64,000 nt of DNA from Spinactinospora alkalitolerans (lineage in GTDB: Bacteria; Actinomycetota; Actinomycetes; Streptosporangiales; Streptosporangiaceae). Both the position numbers and the translations under genes were made by a program. The notes beneath the pieces were generated by a model. It was given only the letters and a program-made list of their open reading frames with translations, had not been told where the DNA came from and searched no databases. Below, piece by piece: positions 27,228 through 39,166 of this stretch. Position 1 is the stretch's first letter; each line of letters opens with the position of its first letter. The stretch covers positions 4,216,001 through 4,280,000 of the forward strand of contig NZ_JACCCC010000001.1 of the NCBI RefSeq assembly GCF_013408795.1, in the 5' to 3' direction.

Positions 27228-27583
27228 GCCGGGTCACCTCGGTTTTCTCTCGTTTGCGGAGGGCGGACGCCTGCGCAAGTTAGTAGGTTCCGACCCTGTT
27301 CGGCAACGCAAAGTGGCTTTTCAAGCGCTATTTCATCCAACTAATTACGCTTAGTCATCATGTGATTGCAGACGGCTTCCAAAATCGGGACTTTGGTCCC
27401 TGCCACGGACGCGAGCTGGAAGAAAGCCCCAGGACCCGCCGGATCGTGACCTTCACCACGTCGCCGCCCTTCGTCCGCTTTTCGGATGAACCATTTCAAT
27501 CGCCGCTAAGGTCCTAAATCAGCGTCAGCCCGCGTCGATCAGCGTTCATGGATTTCCCAAACCGCCTCGCGACGGTCCCGGTC
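27228..27583 (-). other. AT-rich promoter region of mihF
   Basis: This 356-bp gap between pyrF's end and mihF's start is markedly AT-richer than its surroundings (about 27280-27380). A candidate mihF -10, TACTAA, lies on the minus strand near 27282, with TTGCCG about 15 bp before it. No gene or RNA is recognised. Confidence 0.4.
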
Positions 27584-28285
27584 TCAGGCCGAGGTCGCCT
27601 CCGCCCGCCGCAGCGCGCCGGCGATCGAGGCCGCGGCCGCGCCGGGGTCGGCCGCGCGGGTGATGGGGCGGCCGATCACGAGCAGGTCGGCGCCCGCGGC
27701 GAGGGCCTCCTCCGGGGTGGCCACCCGCGCCTGGTCGCCCTTTTCCGCGCCCTGCGGGCGGACACCGGGGGTGATCAGGGTGATGTCGGGGCCGACCTCC
27801 GCCCGCAGCGACGCGGCCTCGTGCGGCGAGCACACCAGCGCCCTGGCGCCGGACTCGACGGCGAGCACGGCGAGCCGCCGAGCGGCGTCGGAGGCCGGAC
27901 CGCGCAGGCCCACCTCCTCCAGCGCGGCGTCCTCCAGGGAGGTCAGCACGGTGACCGCCGCGATCCTGGTGTCGGGGGCCGCCTCGACGGCCGCCCGGAT
28001 CATGTCCCGCCCGCCGGCGGCGTGCACGGTCAGGATCGAGGGCTTGAGCCGGGCGACGGCGCGCGCGGCGCCCGCCACGGTGGCGGGGATGTCGTGCAGC
28101 TTGAGGTCGAGGAAGAGCGCGACCCGGTTGGCGCCGCGCATGGTCGTGATGACCTCGGGGCCGTAGCGCAGGTACAGCTCCAGCCCCACTTTCACCGTGC
28201 TGACGTGGGGGGCGACCGACGAGGCCCAGCGGGCTGCGGTCTCGATGTCGGGTGCGTCTATGGCGACGGCGATGGGCGCGGCCAC
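27584..28285 (-). CDS. pyrF: Orotidine 5'-phosphate decarboxylase
   Basis: The last step of UMP synthesis. The 233-aa protein has the catalytic array FLDLKLHDIPATVAGA, with its Asp-Lys-Asp pattern. It also has the phosphate-binding segments TPGVRPQGAEKGDQ and DLLVIGRPIT. GTG 28285 is preceded by AAGGAG at 8 bases. It is the final gene of the pyr operon, 338 bp beyond pyrD. Confidence 0.96.
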   Translation of the reverse strand: MAAPIAVAIDAPDIETAARWASSVAPHVSTVKVGLELYLRYGPEVITTMRGANRVALFLDLKLHDIPATVAGAARAVARLKPSILTVHAAGGRDMIRAAVEAAPDTRIAAVTVLTSLEDAALEEVGLRGPASDAARRLAVLAVESGARALVCSPHEAASLRAEVGPDITLITPGVRPQGAEKGDQARVATPEEALAAGADLLVIGRPITRAADPGAAAASIAGALRRAEATSA

Positions 28286-28623
28286 GGTGGTTCTCCTTCG
28301 GGTCACGGGTGAGCGAAATGGCACGGGCCGCCGGGGCGGCGCCGTCTTGGGACACGCGGTTCACCGCCGCTGACGCGGCGACCCCGTGCGGTCGTGAGCG
28401 CGGGCACAACGGCACACCACTGCCTGCGGTTCCCCGGTTTCGCCGGATCATGCCTGCGACGGGCGGGACGACGCCCGTATTCGGGTGGCCGGGCACGCGG
28501 CCACCGATTGACGGATTCCAAGGGGCCCTGAGAAGGCCGTGGAGGCCACAGAAACCCCGGAGGGTCCCCCAAGGTTACCCCCACGGGCGCGGTGCGCCAG
28601 GAGCTGTTTGAACGCCGTCCTCC
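28286..28623. other. Spacer between pyrF and pyrD
   Basis: 338 bp without a credible gene. A small hairpin, GGTGGCC (28484-28490) with GGCCACC (28499-28505), is present. Whether pyrF has its own promoter here cannot be told from the sequence. Confidence 0.4.
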
Positions 28624-29571
28624 TCATCGTCCCAGCGCAGCGCCCATGGGGCGGTGGGCGGCGCCCACGAGATCGGACACCCGGGCGACGCCGTGCTCCC
28701 CCAGCGCCTCCTCGAACTCGCGCAGGATGCGGACGCAGGCCGAGGGATCGTGGAAGATGACCGTGCCCACGGCCACGGCCGAGGCCCCGGCGAGCACGAA
28801 CTCCAGCGCGTCGGAACCGGTGCGCACGCCGCCCATGCCGATGATGGGGACATCGGGCAGCGCGGCGTGCACCTCGTAGACGCAGGCCACGGCGATGGGG
28901 CGGATCGCGGGTCCGGAGACCCCGCCCATGCCGCCGGCCACGGCCGGGCGCATCGTCGCGGTGTCGATGGACATCCCGCGCACCGTGTTGATCATGGACA
29001 GGCCGTCGGCGCCGGCCTCCACGCAGGCCCCGGCCAGCCCGACCAGGTCGGGGACGTCCGGCGAGAGCTTGGCGAAGACCGGGATGTCGGAGCGGGCCCC
29101 GGAGCGCACCGCGCGCACGGCCTCGGCCGCGGCAGCGGGGTCGTCGGTGAAGTGCCGGCCGCGGTCGGCCAGGTTGGGGCTGGACAGGTTGACCTCGATC
29201 ACGCTGACGCCGGGGGCTTCGGACAGCCGCCCGGCCAGCTCGGCGTACTCGGCGCTCCCGCCCCCGGCCACCGAGACCACGGCCCGGCCGCCGCGCGAGA
29301 GCAGCCACGGCAGGTCGCGCTGCAGGAACACGTCGATGCCGGGGCCCTGCAGGCCGATCGCGCTGAGCATGCCGCTGGGGGTCTCGGCCATCCGCGGCGC
29401 AGGCCACCCGGCGCGCGGCTCCAGCATCACCGACTTGGTGACCACGGCGCCGATCCGGGCGACGTCGAAGAACTGCGCCAGCTCCCGGCCCGCGCCGGCG
29501 CAGCCCGCCGCCGTCATGATCGGATTGGCCAGCTCCACGTCGCCCAACCGGACCCGCAGGTCGGGACTCAT
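28624..29571 (-). CDS. pyrD: Dihydroorotate dehydrogenase, PyrK-associated (class 1) with Ser active-site base
   Basis: A 315-aa FMN enzyme oxidising dihydroorotate to orotate. It shows LANPIMTAAGCAGAG, SVMLEPRAGWPAPRMAETPSG, FAKLSPDV and the FMN-binding IIGMGGVRTGSDALEFVLAG. Because pyrK lies directly upstream, it should be the catalytic subunit of an NAD-linked class 1B pair. The active-site loop reads NLSSPN, with Ser where class 1 enzymes have Cys (NxSCPN). ATG 29571 is the homology start; the frame stays open upstream to 29694, so a longer N terminus is possible. Confidence 0.92.
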   Translation of the reverse strand: MSPDLRVRLGDVELANPIMTAAGCAGAGRELAQFFDVARIGAVVTKSVMLEPRAGWPAPRMAETPSGMLSAIGLQGPGIDVFLQRDLPWLLSRGGRAVVSVAGGGSAEYAELAGRLSEAPGVSVIEVNLSSPNLADRGRHFTDDPAAAAEAVRAVRSGARSDIPVFAKLSPDVPDLVGLAGACVEAGADGLSMINTVRGMSIDTATMRPAVAGGMGGVSGPAIRPIAVACVYEVHAALPDVPIIGMGGVRTGSDALEFVLAGASAVAVGTVIFHDPSACVRILREFEEALGEHGVARVSDLVGAAHRPMGAALGR

Positions 29572-29737
29572 CCCCGACGCCCCTTCCGTCCTCGCCTCGT
29601 CACCGCCGGCCTCCCCGGCCCGCTGATCGCCCTCCTGCGCTCCCCCGGGCTCCGCCGGCGCGGCCGGGAGGAGGGGGAGGGCCGTCTCCGGCATGCCCCG
29701 CCACCAGGTGACGCCGGGTGTCGCGCCGGCCACGGCC

Positions 29738-30634
29738 TCAGCCGGCCTCACGAGCGGAGACGGGGTCGTCGCCGCCCCGCGCCTTCCACCCCGGCGCGCC
29801 CAGCGCGTCGAAGGGGATCGTGCCGACGTCGTCGAAGCGCACCCGTTCGCCGCGGAACACCGGGCCGTCGACGCAGGAGCGGACCATCCGGGTGATGCCG
29901 TCCTCCCCCACCACGGGGACCACGCAGGTCATGCACACCCCTGTGCCGCAGGCCATGGTCTCCTCGACCGAGACCTGCACCGGGATGTCGTGCCGCATCG
30001 CCATGGCGCTGACCTCCCGCAGCATCGGCATCGGCCCGCACGCGTAGACGACGTCGGAGCGCGCGTCCTCGATCACCTGCGGCAGGGCGTCGGTGACCCG
30101 GCCGCGCACGCCGAAGGAGCCGTCGTCGGTGGTGAACGTGGCCGTCTCGGCGACGCGGCGCGCCGTGATGGCGCTGAACACCCGGTCGGCCGAGGCCGCG
30201 CCGAGCACGAAGTCCACCCGGCAGCCCCGCCCGCGCAGCGTGTGCGCCAGCGGGAACAGCGGGGCGCTGCCGTAGCCGCCCCCGACCAGGACGCAGTTGA
30301 CGGGGTCCCTCGGCAGCGGGAACGGCCGCCCCAGCGGCCCCACGATGTCGAGCAGGTCCCTGGACCGGCGCTCGGCCAGCCACGCGGTGCCCCCGCCGCG
30401 CACCGCGAAGAGGAACTCCACGGTGCCCCCGTAGTCGGGCTTGACGTCGTGGATGGCGAACGCGCGGCGCAACAGCATGCCGGACTGGTCCCCGCCGACC
30501 GCCACCGCGATGAACTGCCCGGAGCGGAACCGCTCGGCGACTCCGGGGGCCACCACGGTTATGGCATGGTAGGCGTCGACCCGCCGCACGGTCAGTACCG
30601 GGCTGCGCATCTGCACCGGTCGGAAGTCGCTCAC
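29738..30634 (-). CDS. pyrK: Dihydroorotate dehydrogenase electron transfer subunit
   Basis: The 298-aa iron-sulfur flavoprotein passes electrons from PyrD to NAD. It has the FAD-binding LLRRAFAIHDV, the NAD-binding CVLVGGGYGSAPLFPLA and YACGPMPML. The [2Fe-2S] cysteines are in MACGTGVCMTCVVPV with a further Cys in VRSCVDGPVF. GTG 30634 follows GAGGAGCCTCACGG. It lies between carB and pyrD. This is unlike Streptomyces, where pyrD is the quinone-linked type without PyrK. Confidence 0.94.
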   Translation of the reverse strand: MSDFRPVQMRSPVLTVRRVDAYHAITVVAPGVAERFRSGQFIAVAVGGDQSGMLLRRAFAIHDVKPDYGGTVEFLFAVRGGGTAWLAERRSRDLLDIVGPLGRPFPLPRDPVNCVLVGGGYGSAPLFPLAHTLRGRGCRVDFVLGAASADRVFSAITARRVAETATFTTDDGSFGVRGRVTDALPQVIEDARSDVVYACGPMPMLREVSAMAMRHDIPVQVSVEETMACGTGVCMTCVVPVVGEDGITRMVRSCVDGPVFRGERVRFDDVGTIPFDALGAPGWKARGGDDPVSAREAG

Positions 30635-30771
30635 CCGTGAGGCTCCTCTTCTCGATGTTGCCGCGGCCCGGTGGGGGCCATCATGCGCGGGTGCGGGCGC
30701 CGGCGCAATCGCCGACACCCGCGCCTCCCTCGGTCGCGCCGCCACCGGTCGGGGCCCGCGCCCCGCCCCGG

Positions 30772-34074
<3,303 letters not shown>

Positions 34075-34095
34075 TGTTTCCTCGAAAGATGACGG

Positions 34096-34251
34096 TTAGG
34101 CGGAGCTCGCGACGATGAGCGCGATCGCACCACAGAAGACGGTGAGGCCCAGGACGGCCAGGAGAATCAGGACGAGCGGCTTGGCCGACTCCGGTCCGGA
34201 GTCGTCCTCGGGGCGGCCGGAGGCGGGACCGCGGGGGTCCGCGCCCGTCAT
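34096..34251 (-). CDS. Small single-pass membrane protein between carA and carB
   Basis: A 51-aa reading frame: a Gly/Pro/Asp/Glu-rich cytosolic head ([20 protein letters not shown]), a Lys, and one hydrophobic helix ([20 protein letters not shown], about residues 25-48). Its ATG overlaps the carA stop as ATGA, so it is translationally coupled to carA. It ends 21 bp before carB. No homologue is known to me. The precise fit in the operon and the clean membrane helix support a real gene, perhaps tethering or modulating the carbamoyl-phosphate synthase. That role is inference. Confidence 0.75.
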   Translation of the reverse strand: MTGADPRGPASGRPEDDSGPESAKPLVLILLAVLGLTVFCGAIALIVASSA

Positions 34252-35438
34252 CCGGCCGCTCCCGCGGGCACCGCGCCCTTCGCCCCGGCCATCAGGTCGC
34301 AGAACGCGTCGAACAGCTCGGCGGCATCGTGCGGGCCGGCCGCGGCCTCGGGGTGGTACTGGACGCTGAACGCGGGCCGGTCCAGCAGCCGCAGCCCCTC
34401 CACCACGTTGTCGTTGAGGTCGACGTGGCTGACCTCGGCCCGGCCGTAGGGCGTGTCGAACGGGCCGTCGGTGGGCGCGTCGACGGCGAAGCCGTGGTTG
34501 TGGCTGGTGACGTGCACCCGTCGGGTGTGCACGTCCCGGACCGGCTGGTTGACGCCCCGGTGGCCGAAGCGCAGCTTGTAGGTGCCCAGGTCCAGCGCAC
34601 GGCCGAGGATCTGGTTGCCGAAGCAGATCCCGAACAGCGGCCTGCCCGCGGCCAGGACCCCGCGCATCGCCGCGACGGCGTCGTCGGCGGTCGCGGGGTC
34701 GCCGGGGCCGTTGCTGAAGAACACGCCGTCGGTGTCGAGGGCGAGGATCTCCTCGGCCGTGGCGGTGGCGGGCAGCACCCGAACCTCGCAGCCGCGCTCG
34801 GCGAGCCGCTGCGGGGTCATGGCCTTGATCCCGAGGTCCACCGCCGCGACGGTGAACCGGGTCGGCACGCCCTCGGGCGGATGCACCGTGTAGGGCTCGG
34901 CCGTGGTGACCTCGGCGGCGAGGTCGGCGCCTGCCATCTGCGGGCTGGCGCGCACGCGCTCCAGCAGCCGCTCGGGGTCGCGCTCGGTGGTGCTGATGGC
35001 CGCGCGCATGGCGCCGCGGTCGCGCAGGTGCCGGGTGAGGGCCCGGGTGCCGGGCATCGCGATGCCCACGACGTCCTGGCGGCGCAGCTCCTCGTCCAGG
35101 GTGCGCTGGGCGCGCCAGTTCGAGGGGATGCGGGCCGGCTCGCGCACGACGTAGCCGGCGACCCAGATCCGGCCGGATTCGGGGTCGTCGTCGTTGACGC
35201 CGGTGTTGCCGATGTGCGGCGCGGTCATCGCCACGATCTGGCGGTGGTAGGAGGGGTCGGTGAGCGTCTCCTGATAACCGGTCATGCCGGTGTTGAACAC
35301 CATCTCACCGAACGTCTCGCCCCGGGCTCCGAAGGACCGGCCGTGGAACACGCGGCCGTCCTCCAGCACAAGGATCGCCGGAACCTGCACGTCGTCTTTC
35401 TCCTCTGTCGGACGGCCGCCTGCCATCTGTTCGCTCAC
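34248..35438 (-). CDS. carA: Carbamoyl-phosphate synthase small subunit
   Basis: The 396-aa glutaminase subunit. The N-terminal domain starts [19 protein letters not shown]. The class I amidotransferase domain holds the nucleophile Cys in [15 protein letters not shown] and the His/Glu in [16 protein letters not shown] 35438 begins [14 protein letters not shown] and is preceded by GAGGAGCG, which belongs to the dispersed element at 35440-35515. The first 28 codons are repeated upstream by a 170-bp tandem duplication. The extra about 18 N-terminal residues before homology may have been added by this rearrangement. Confidence 0.96.
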   Translation of the reverse strand: MSEQMAGGRPTEEKDDVQVPAILVLEDGRVFHGRSFGARGETFGEMVFNTGMTGYQETLTDPSYHRQIVAMTAPHIGNTGVNDDDPESGRIWVAGYVVREPARIPSNWRAQRTLDEELRRQDVVGIAMPGTRALTRHLRDRGAMRAAISTTERDPERLLERVRASPQMAGADLAAEVTTAEPYTVHPPEGVPTRFTVAAVDLGIKAMTPQRLAERGCEVRVLPATATAEEILALDTDGVFFSNGPGDPATADDAVAAMRGVLAAGRPLFGICFGNQILGRALDLGTYKLRFGHRGVNQPVRDVHTRRVHVTSHNHGFAVDAPTDGPFDTPYGRAEVSHVDLNDNVVEGLRLLDRPAFSVQYHPEAAAGPHDAAELFDAFCDLMAGAKGAVPAGAAG

Positions 35439-35728
35439 CGCTCCTCACTCACTCCGCCGCCGAACGACATGGCGCTACGCGCAGACACGACCGACGGCTC
35501 CGCTCGCACCGTCGGGATCACTCCACCGTCCTCCAGCACAAGGATCGCCGGAACCTGCACGTCGTCTTTCTCCTCTGTCGGACGGCCGCCTGCCATCTGT
35601 TCGCTCACCGCTCCTCACTCACTCCGCCGCCGAACGACATGGCGCTACGCGCAGACACGACCGACGACTCCGCTCGCACCGTCGGGATCACTCCACCGTC
35701 CTCCAGCACAAGGATCGCCGGAACCTGG
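35358..35728 (-). repeat. 170-bp tandem duplication of carA 5' end plus SD-bearing element (2.2 copies)
   Basis: Units at 35358-35527 and 35528-35697, and a 31-bp partial unit at 35698-35728, are identical except for one base (GACGGCTCC versus GACGACTCC). Each unit contains carA codons 1-28 plus an about 76-bp copy of the element also found in ribBA (35440-35515 and 35610-35685). That element carries the stem CCGACGG…CCGTCGG and ends GGAGTGAGTGAGGAGCG-GTGAGCG. The near-perfect identity indicates a recent event. Confidence 0.93.
35435..35608 (-). pseudogene. Duplicated carA 5' fragment forming a 57-codon upstream ORF
   Basis: The upstream unit has its own GAGGAGCG and GTG (35608). It encodes [16 protein letters not shown]… identical to CarA for 28 codons, then runs through the element (GVIPTVRAEPSVVSARSAMS…). 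Because the unit is 170 bp, not a multiple of three, it stops at TGA overlapping the true carA GTG (GTGA). It is therefore a decoy or coupling ORF produced by the duplication. No independent function is expected. Confidence 0.7.
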
Positions 35729-35747
35729 GAGTCTGCTGTTTCTATCG

Positions 35748-37046
35748 TCACTGGATCTTCCCATCGAGGACCGTCGGGACGCCGCGCAGGAACGTGGCGA
35801 CCACTCGGCCGGGCAGGGTCATACCCCGGTACGGGGTGTTGCCGCTCTTGGAGGTCATGTTCACCGGGTCGACCTCGCGCCGCACGTCAGCGTCGTAGAG
35901 CGTGACGTTGGCGGGCTCGCCCACCCGCAGTGGCCGGCCGTGCCCGGCGAGGCGTCCGATGCGCGCCGGGGTCGCCGACATCCGCTCGGCCACCCCGGCC
36001 CAGTCCAGCAGGCCTGTATCGATCATGGTCCGCTGGACCACCGGGAGCGCCGTCTCCAATCCCACCATGCCCATGGCGGCGTTGGACCACTCGGTCTCCT
36101 TGGACTCGATCGGGTGCGGCGCGTGGTCGGTGGCCACGCAGTCGATCGTGCCGTCGGCCAGGGCCCCGCGCAGCGCCTCGACGTCCTCGGCCGTGCGCAG
36201 CGGCGGGTTGACCTTGTAGATCGGGTCGTAGCTCTCGACGAGCTCGTCGGTGAGCAGCAGGTGGTGCGGGGTGACCTCGGCCGTCACGTCGCAGCCCCGG
36301 CTCTTGGCCCAGCGGATGATCTGCACCGACCCCTTGGTGGAGACGTGGCAGATGTGCAGCCGGGAGCCGACGTGCTCCGCGAGCATGCAGTCGCGGGCGA
36401 TGACGGCCTCCTCGGCCACGGCCGGCCAGCCGGCCAGGCCCAGCCGGTCGGAGACCGCGCCCTCGTTCATCTGGGCGTTCTCGGTCAGCCGGGGCTCTTG
36501 GGCGTGCTGGGCGATGACGCCGCCGAAGGCCTTGACGTACTCCAGGGCCCGGCGCATCAGCAGCGCGTCGGAGACGCACTTGCCGTCGTCGGAGAAGACC
36601 CGGACCCCGGCGATGGAGTCGGCCATGGCGCCCAGCTCGGCCAGGTGCGCGCCGTCGAGGTTCCGGGTGACGGCGCCCACCGGCTGGATGTCGCAGTGGC
36701 CGGCGTCGCGGCCCAGCCGCCAGACCTGCTCGACGACGCCGGCGGTGTCGGCGACCGGGTCGGTGTTGGCCATGGCGTGCACGGCGGTGTAACCGCCGAC
36801 GGCGGCGGCGCGGGAGCCGCTGGCCACGGTCTCGGCGTCCTCGCGGCCCGGTTCGCGCAGGTGCGTGTGCAGATCCACCAGGCCGGGCAGTGCGATGAGG
36901 CCCGCGGCGTCGACGACCTCGGCGCCGTCGGCGGAGACGCCGGGGCCGATGCCGGCGATGACGCCGTCGCGGATCAGGACGTCGGCCGGATCCGCGCCCA
37001 GGACGCGGACCCCGCGCAGCAGGTAGGTCGTGTCGGTGTCGCTCAT
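35748..37046 (-). CDS. pyrC: Dihydroorotase
   Basis: The 432-aa class I dihydroorotase cyclises carbamoyl aspartate. Metal ligands are in LVDLHTHLREPGRE. Further His residues are in GVIAQHAQEP and LHICHVSTKGSV, and the catalytic Asp is in CVATDHAPHP. The N-terminal ring strand YLLRGVRVLGADPADVLIRDG is intact. It ends about 20 bp from the duplicated carA region and lies 7 bp after pyrB. Confidence 0.97.
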   Translation of the reverse strand: MSDTDTTYLLRGVRVLGADPADVLIRDGVIAGIGPGVSADGAEVVDAAGLIALPGLVDLHTHLREPGREDAETVASGSRAAAVGGYTAVHAMANTDPVADTAGVVEQVWRLGRDAGHCDIQPVGAVTRNLDGAHLAELGAMADSIAGVRVFSDDGKCVSDALLMRRALEYVKAFGGVIAQHAQEPRLTENAQMNEGAVSDRLGLAGWPAVAEEAVIARDCMLAEHVGSRLHICHVSTKGSVQIIRWAKSRGCDVTAEVTPHHLLLTDELVESYDPIYKVNPPLRTAEDVEALRGALADGTIDCVATDHAPHPIESKETEWSNAAMGMVGLETALPVVQRTMIDTGLLDWAGVAERMSATPARIGRLAGHGRPLRVGEPANVTLYDADVRREVDPVNMTSKSGNTPYRGMTLPGRVVATFLRGVPTVLDGKIQ

Positions 37047-37053
37047 GCCTGGA

Positions 37054-37989
37054 TCAACCCTCCTGGTTCCCGATCGCTGACTCGGACCCGCCGAGCAGCA
37101 GGTAGAGCACTGCCATGCGGACGCTCACGCCGTTGGCCACCTGCTCGGTGATGGTGGAGCGCGGTGAGTCCGCGACCTCCGCGGAGATCTCCATGCCCCG
37201 GATCATCGGGCCGGGGTGCATGACGATGGCGTCGTCGGGCATGCGCGCGAACCTGTCGCGGTCCAGCCCGTAGCGGCGGCTGTACTCGCGCGCGGTCGGG
37301 AAGAAGGCGTCGTTCATGCGCTCGGCCTGGACGCGCAGCATCATCACGACGTCGCTCTTGGGGAGGACCTCGTCGAGGTCGTAGGAGACGGCGCACGGCC
37401 ACGTCCCGACCGAGACCGGAAGGAGGGTGGGCGGGGCCACCAGGGTGACCTCGGCGCCGAGGGTGTGCAGCAGCAGGACGTTGGAACGGGCCACCCTGCT
37501 GTGCAGGACGTCGCCGACGACGGCGACGCGCAGGCCCTCCAGGCGGCCCATGCGCTCGCGCATCGTGTAGGCGTCCAGCAGGGCCTGGGTGGGGTGTTCG
37601 TGGGTGCCGTCGCCGGCGTTGAGGACCGCGCCCTCCACCCAGTTGGCCAGCCGGCGGGCCGCCCCGGACGAGCCGTGCCGGATGACGACGCCGTCGGCGC
37701 CCATGGCCTGCAGGGTCAGGGCGGTGTCCTTGAGGCTCTCGCCCTTGGAGACGCTGGAGCCCTTGGCGGAGAAGTTGAGGACGTCGGCCGACATCCGCTT
37801 GGCCGCGGCCTCGAAGGAGATCCGGGTGCGGGTGGAGTCCTCGTAGAAGAGGTTGACCACGGTGCGGCCGCGCAGGGTCGGGAGCTTCTTGACCGAGCGG
37901 TCGCCGACCTGGGCGAGCTCCTTGGCGGTGTCGAGCACCAGGACGGCCTCGTCGCGGGAGAGGTCCCCGGCGGAGAGCAGGTGCCGCAT
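37054..37989 (-). CDS. pyrB: Aspartate carbamoyltransferase catalytic subunit
   Basis: A 311-aa transferase joining carbamoyl phosphate and aspartate. It has the carbamoyl-phosphate loop [18 protein letters not shown], the [13 protein letters not shown] lid and [14 protein letters not shown], plus [12 protein letters not shown] near the C terminus. Its ATG overlaps the pyrR stop by one base (TGATG). No regulatory pyrI is present. Confidence 0.98.
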   Translation of the reverse strand: MRHLLSAGDLSRDEAVLVLDTAKELAQVGDRSVKKLPTLRGRTVVNLFYEDSTRTRISFEAAAKRMSADVLNFSAKGSSVSKGESLKDTALTLQAMGADGVVIRHGSSGAARRLANWVEGAVLNAGDGTHEHPTQALLDAYTMRERMGRLEGLRVAVVGDVLHSRVARSNVLLLHTLGAEVTLVAPPTLLPVSVGTWPCAVSYDLDEVLPKSDVVMMLRVQAERMNDAFFPTAREYSRRYGLDRDRFARMPDDAIVMHPGPMIRGMEISAEVADSPRSTITEQVANGVSVRMAVLYLLLGGSESAIGNQEG

Positions 37990-38642
37990 CAGCGATCGAC
38001 CTCCGCTCCGTCGGCCGCGGGCGCCGCATGCCCGATGCGCGGCCCGGCCGGGCCCAGCAGCACGGCGTCGCGGCCGTCGGTCTCCTCCAGCAGGACCGTG
38101 ACCTTCTCGCGCAGCGAGGTGGGGAGGTTCTTGCCGACGTAGTCGGCGCGGATGGGCAGCTCGCGGTGGCCGCGGTCGACCAGGGTCGCCAGTTGGACGG
38201 CCCTGGGACGGCCCAAGTCGTTGAGGGCGTCGAGTGCGGCGCGCACGGTGCGGCCGGAGAAGAGCACGTCGTCGACGAGGACCACGACGCGGCCGTCGAT
38301 GCCTTCGGCGGGGATGTCGGTGCGGCCGAGCGCGCGCGCCGGAGCCAGACGCAGGTCGTCGCGGTACATGGTGATGTCGAGCGAGCCCCGCGGGACGGCG
38401 CGGTCCTCGACCTGCTCGATGCGCCGGGCCAGCCGGTGTGCGAGCGGGACGCCGCGGCTCGGGATGCCCAGTAGCGTGATGTCGGCGCCGCCCTTGGTGC
38501 GCTCGAGCACCTCGTGCGCGATCCGGGTCAGCGCCCGGTTGATCTCGGGGCCCTCGAGAACGGCCCGGGCGTCTTCGGCGCTCCTCCGCGCGGGAGGGCC
38601 GCCGACTTTCTCGCCACCGCCTGTGCGCTTTTGGGCACACAT
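37989..38642 (-). CDS. pyrR: Bifunctional PyrR: pyr operon regulator / uracil phosphoribosyltransferase
   Basis: The 217-aa protein has the PRPP-binding loop [19 protein letters not shown] and the RNA-facing basic segments typical of PyrR, plus [17 protein letters not shown]. With UMP bound it represses pyr expression; in actinobacteria it acts on translation at the leader. ATG 38642 follows AAGGAGGT. It is the first gene of the operon pyrR-pyrB-pyrC-carA-(small ORF)-carB-pyrK-pyrD-pyrF. The N-terminal 25 residues are a basic extension. Confidence 0.96.
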   Translation of the reverse strand: MCAQKRTGGGEKVGGPPARRSAEDARAVLEGPEINRALTRIAHEVLERTKGGADITLLGIPSRGVPLAHRLARRIEQVEDRAVPRGSLDITMYRDDLRLAPARALGRTDIPAEGIDGRVVVLVDDVLFSGRTVRAALDALNDLGRPRAVQLATLVDRGHRELPIRADYVGKNLPTSLREKVTVLLEETDGRDAVLLGPAGPRIGHAAPAADGAEVDR

Positions 38643-38646
38643 AGTG

Positions 38647-38690
38647 ATGACCTCCTTCCCTGCCTCACTGAACAGGTCGTTAAAGGATGT
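38647..38690 (-). promoter_or_regulatory. Candidate PyrR-binding leader hairpin over the pyrR ribosome-binding site
   Basis: On the minus strand, CCTTTAACGACCTGTTCAG followed by TGAGGCAGGGAAGGAGGTC can fold in two exclusive ways. ACCTG can pair with CAGG(G) around a TTCAGTGAGG loop, or GACCT can pair with AGGTC, which masks the Shine-Dalgarno. This resembles actinobacterial pyr leaders controlled by PyrR. Binding itself is inference. Confidence 0.55.
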
Positions 38691-38982
38691 CGGACGAGCA
38701 TCACGCTACCAGCGCGACCTCGGTGAACCGACGCGGCGGGGGCCCGTATCGAACAGGAGTATGACCCTCGTCACAGCGCTCGACCGCGATTTCCCCACGA
38801 CGCGGGCGTTCCCGATGCGGGCCCCGTCGGCCACCGGGCAGTGGGAGGTCACGGGATCCCTTACCCCGCAGGCCTTCTCATCTCTCATTGACGGGGCAAA
38901 GTGTCCTATTTAATCGCCCTATGAGAGACCCCTCACTTACGCACAGTTTGGCCACTGATTAGTCGCGTTTTCACCTAACGGC

Positions 38983-39011
38983 TTGACCTGGCGCCCTTAC
39001 CGCTTTACCGT
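38983..39011 (+). promoter_or_regulatory. bldD promoter
   Basis: TTGACC (38983-38988), exactly 17 bp, then TACCGT (39006-39011): a good housekeeping-sigma promoter. Predicted start is about 39018, giving a leader of about 150 nt. The surrounding 38880-39020 is AT-richer than average and must also hold the divergent pyrR promoter, for which a weaker candidate (TCGGTT, 17 bp, TAGCGT on the minus strand near 38700-38730) is visible. Confidence 0.65.
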
Positions 39012-39023
39012 CACTGTCCGTAA
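39011..39023 (+). promoter_or_regulatory. BldD box overlapping the bldD transcription start
   Basis: TCAC-TGTCC-GTAA matches the BldD half-site pattern TNAC-N5-GTNA. It overlaps the last base of the -10 and the expected start of transcription, the position for autorepression. BldD autoregulation is established in Streptomyces. Confidence 0.6.
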
Positions 39024-39166
39024 CCAATCTGGGTGGAGCAGCTCCGCGCCGCCCCCGCGAAGCAGCGCAGAACGCGAATTTACGGGGACCGTCGTGACAG
39101 CCGAGTGAACTCGGGGGTCAGCCGCCCCACGCCAGCCACCATCACGACCGGGGAGCGACGAAGAAG

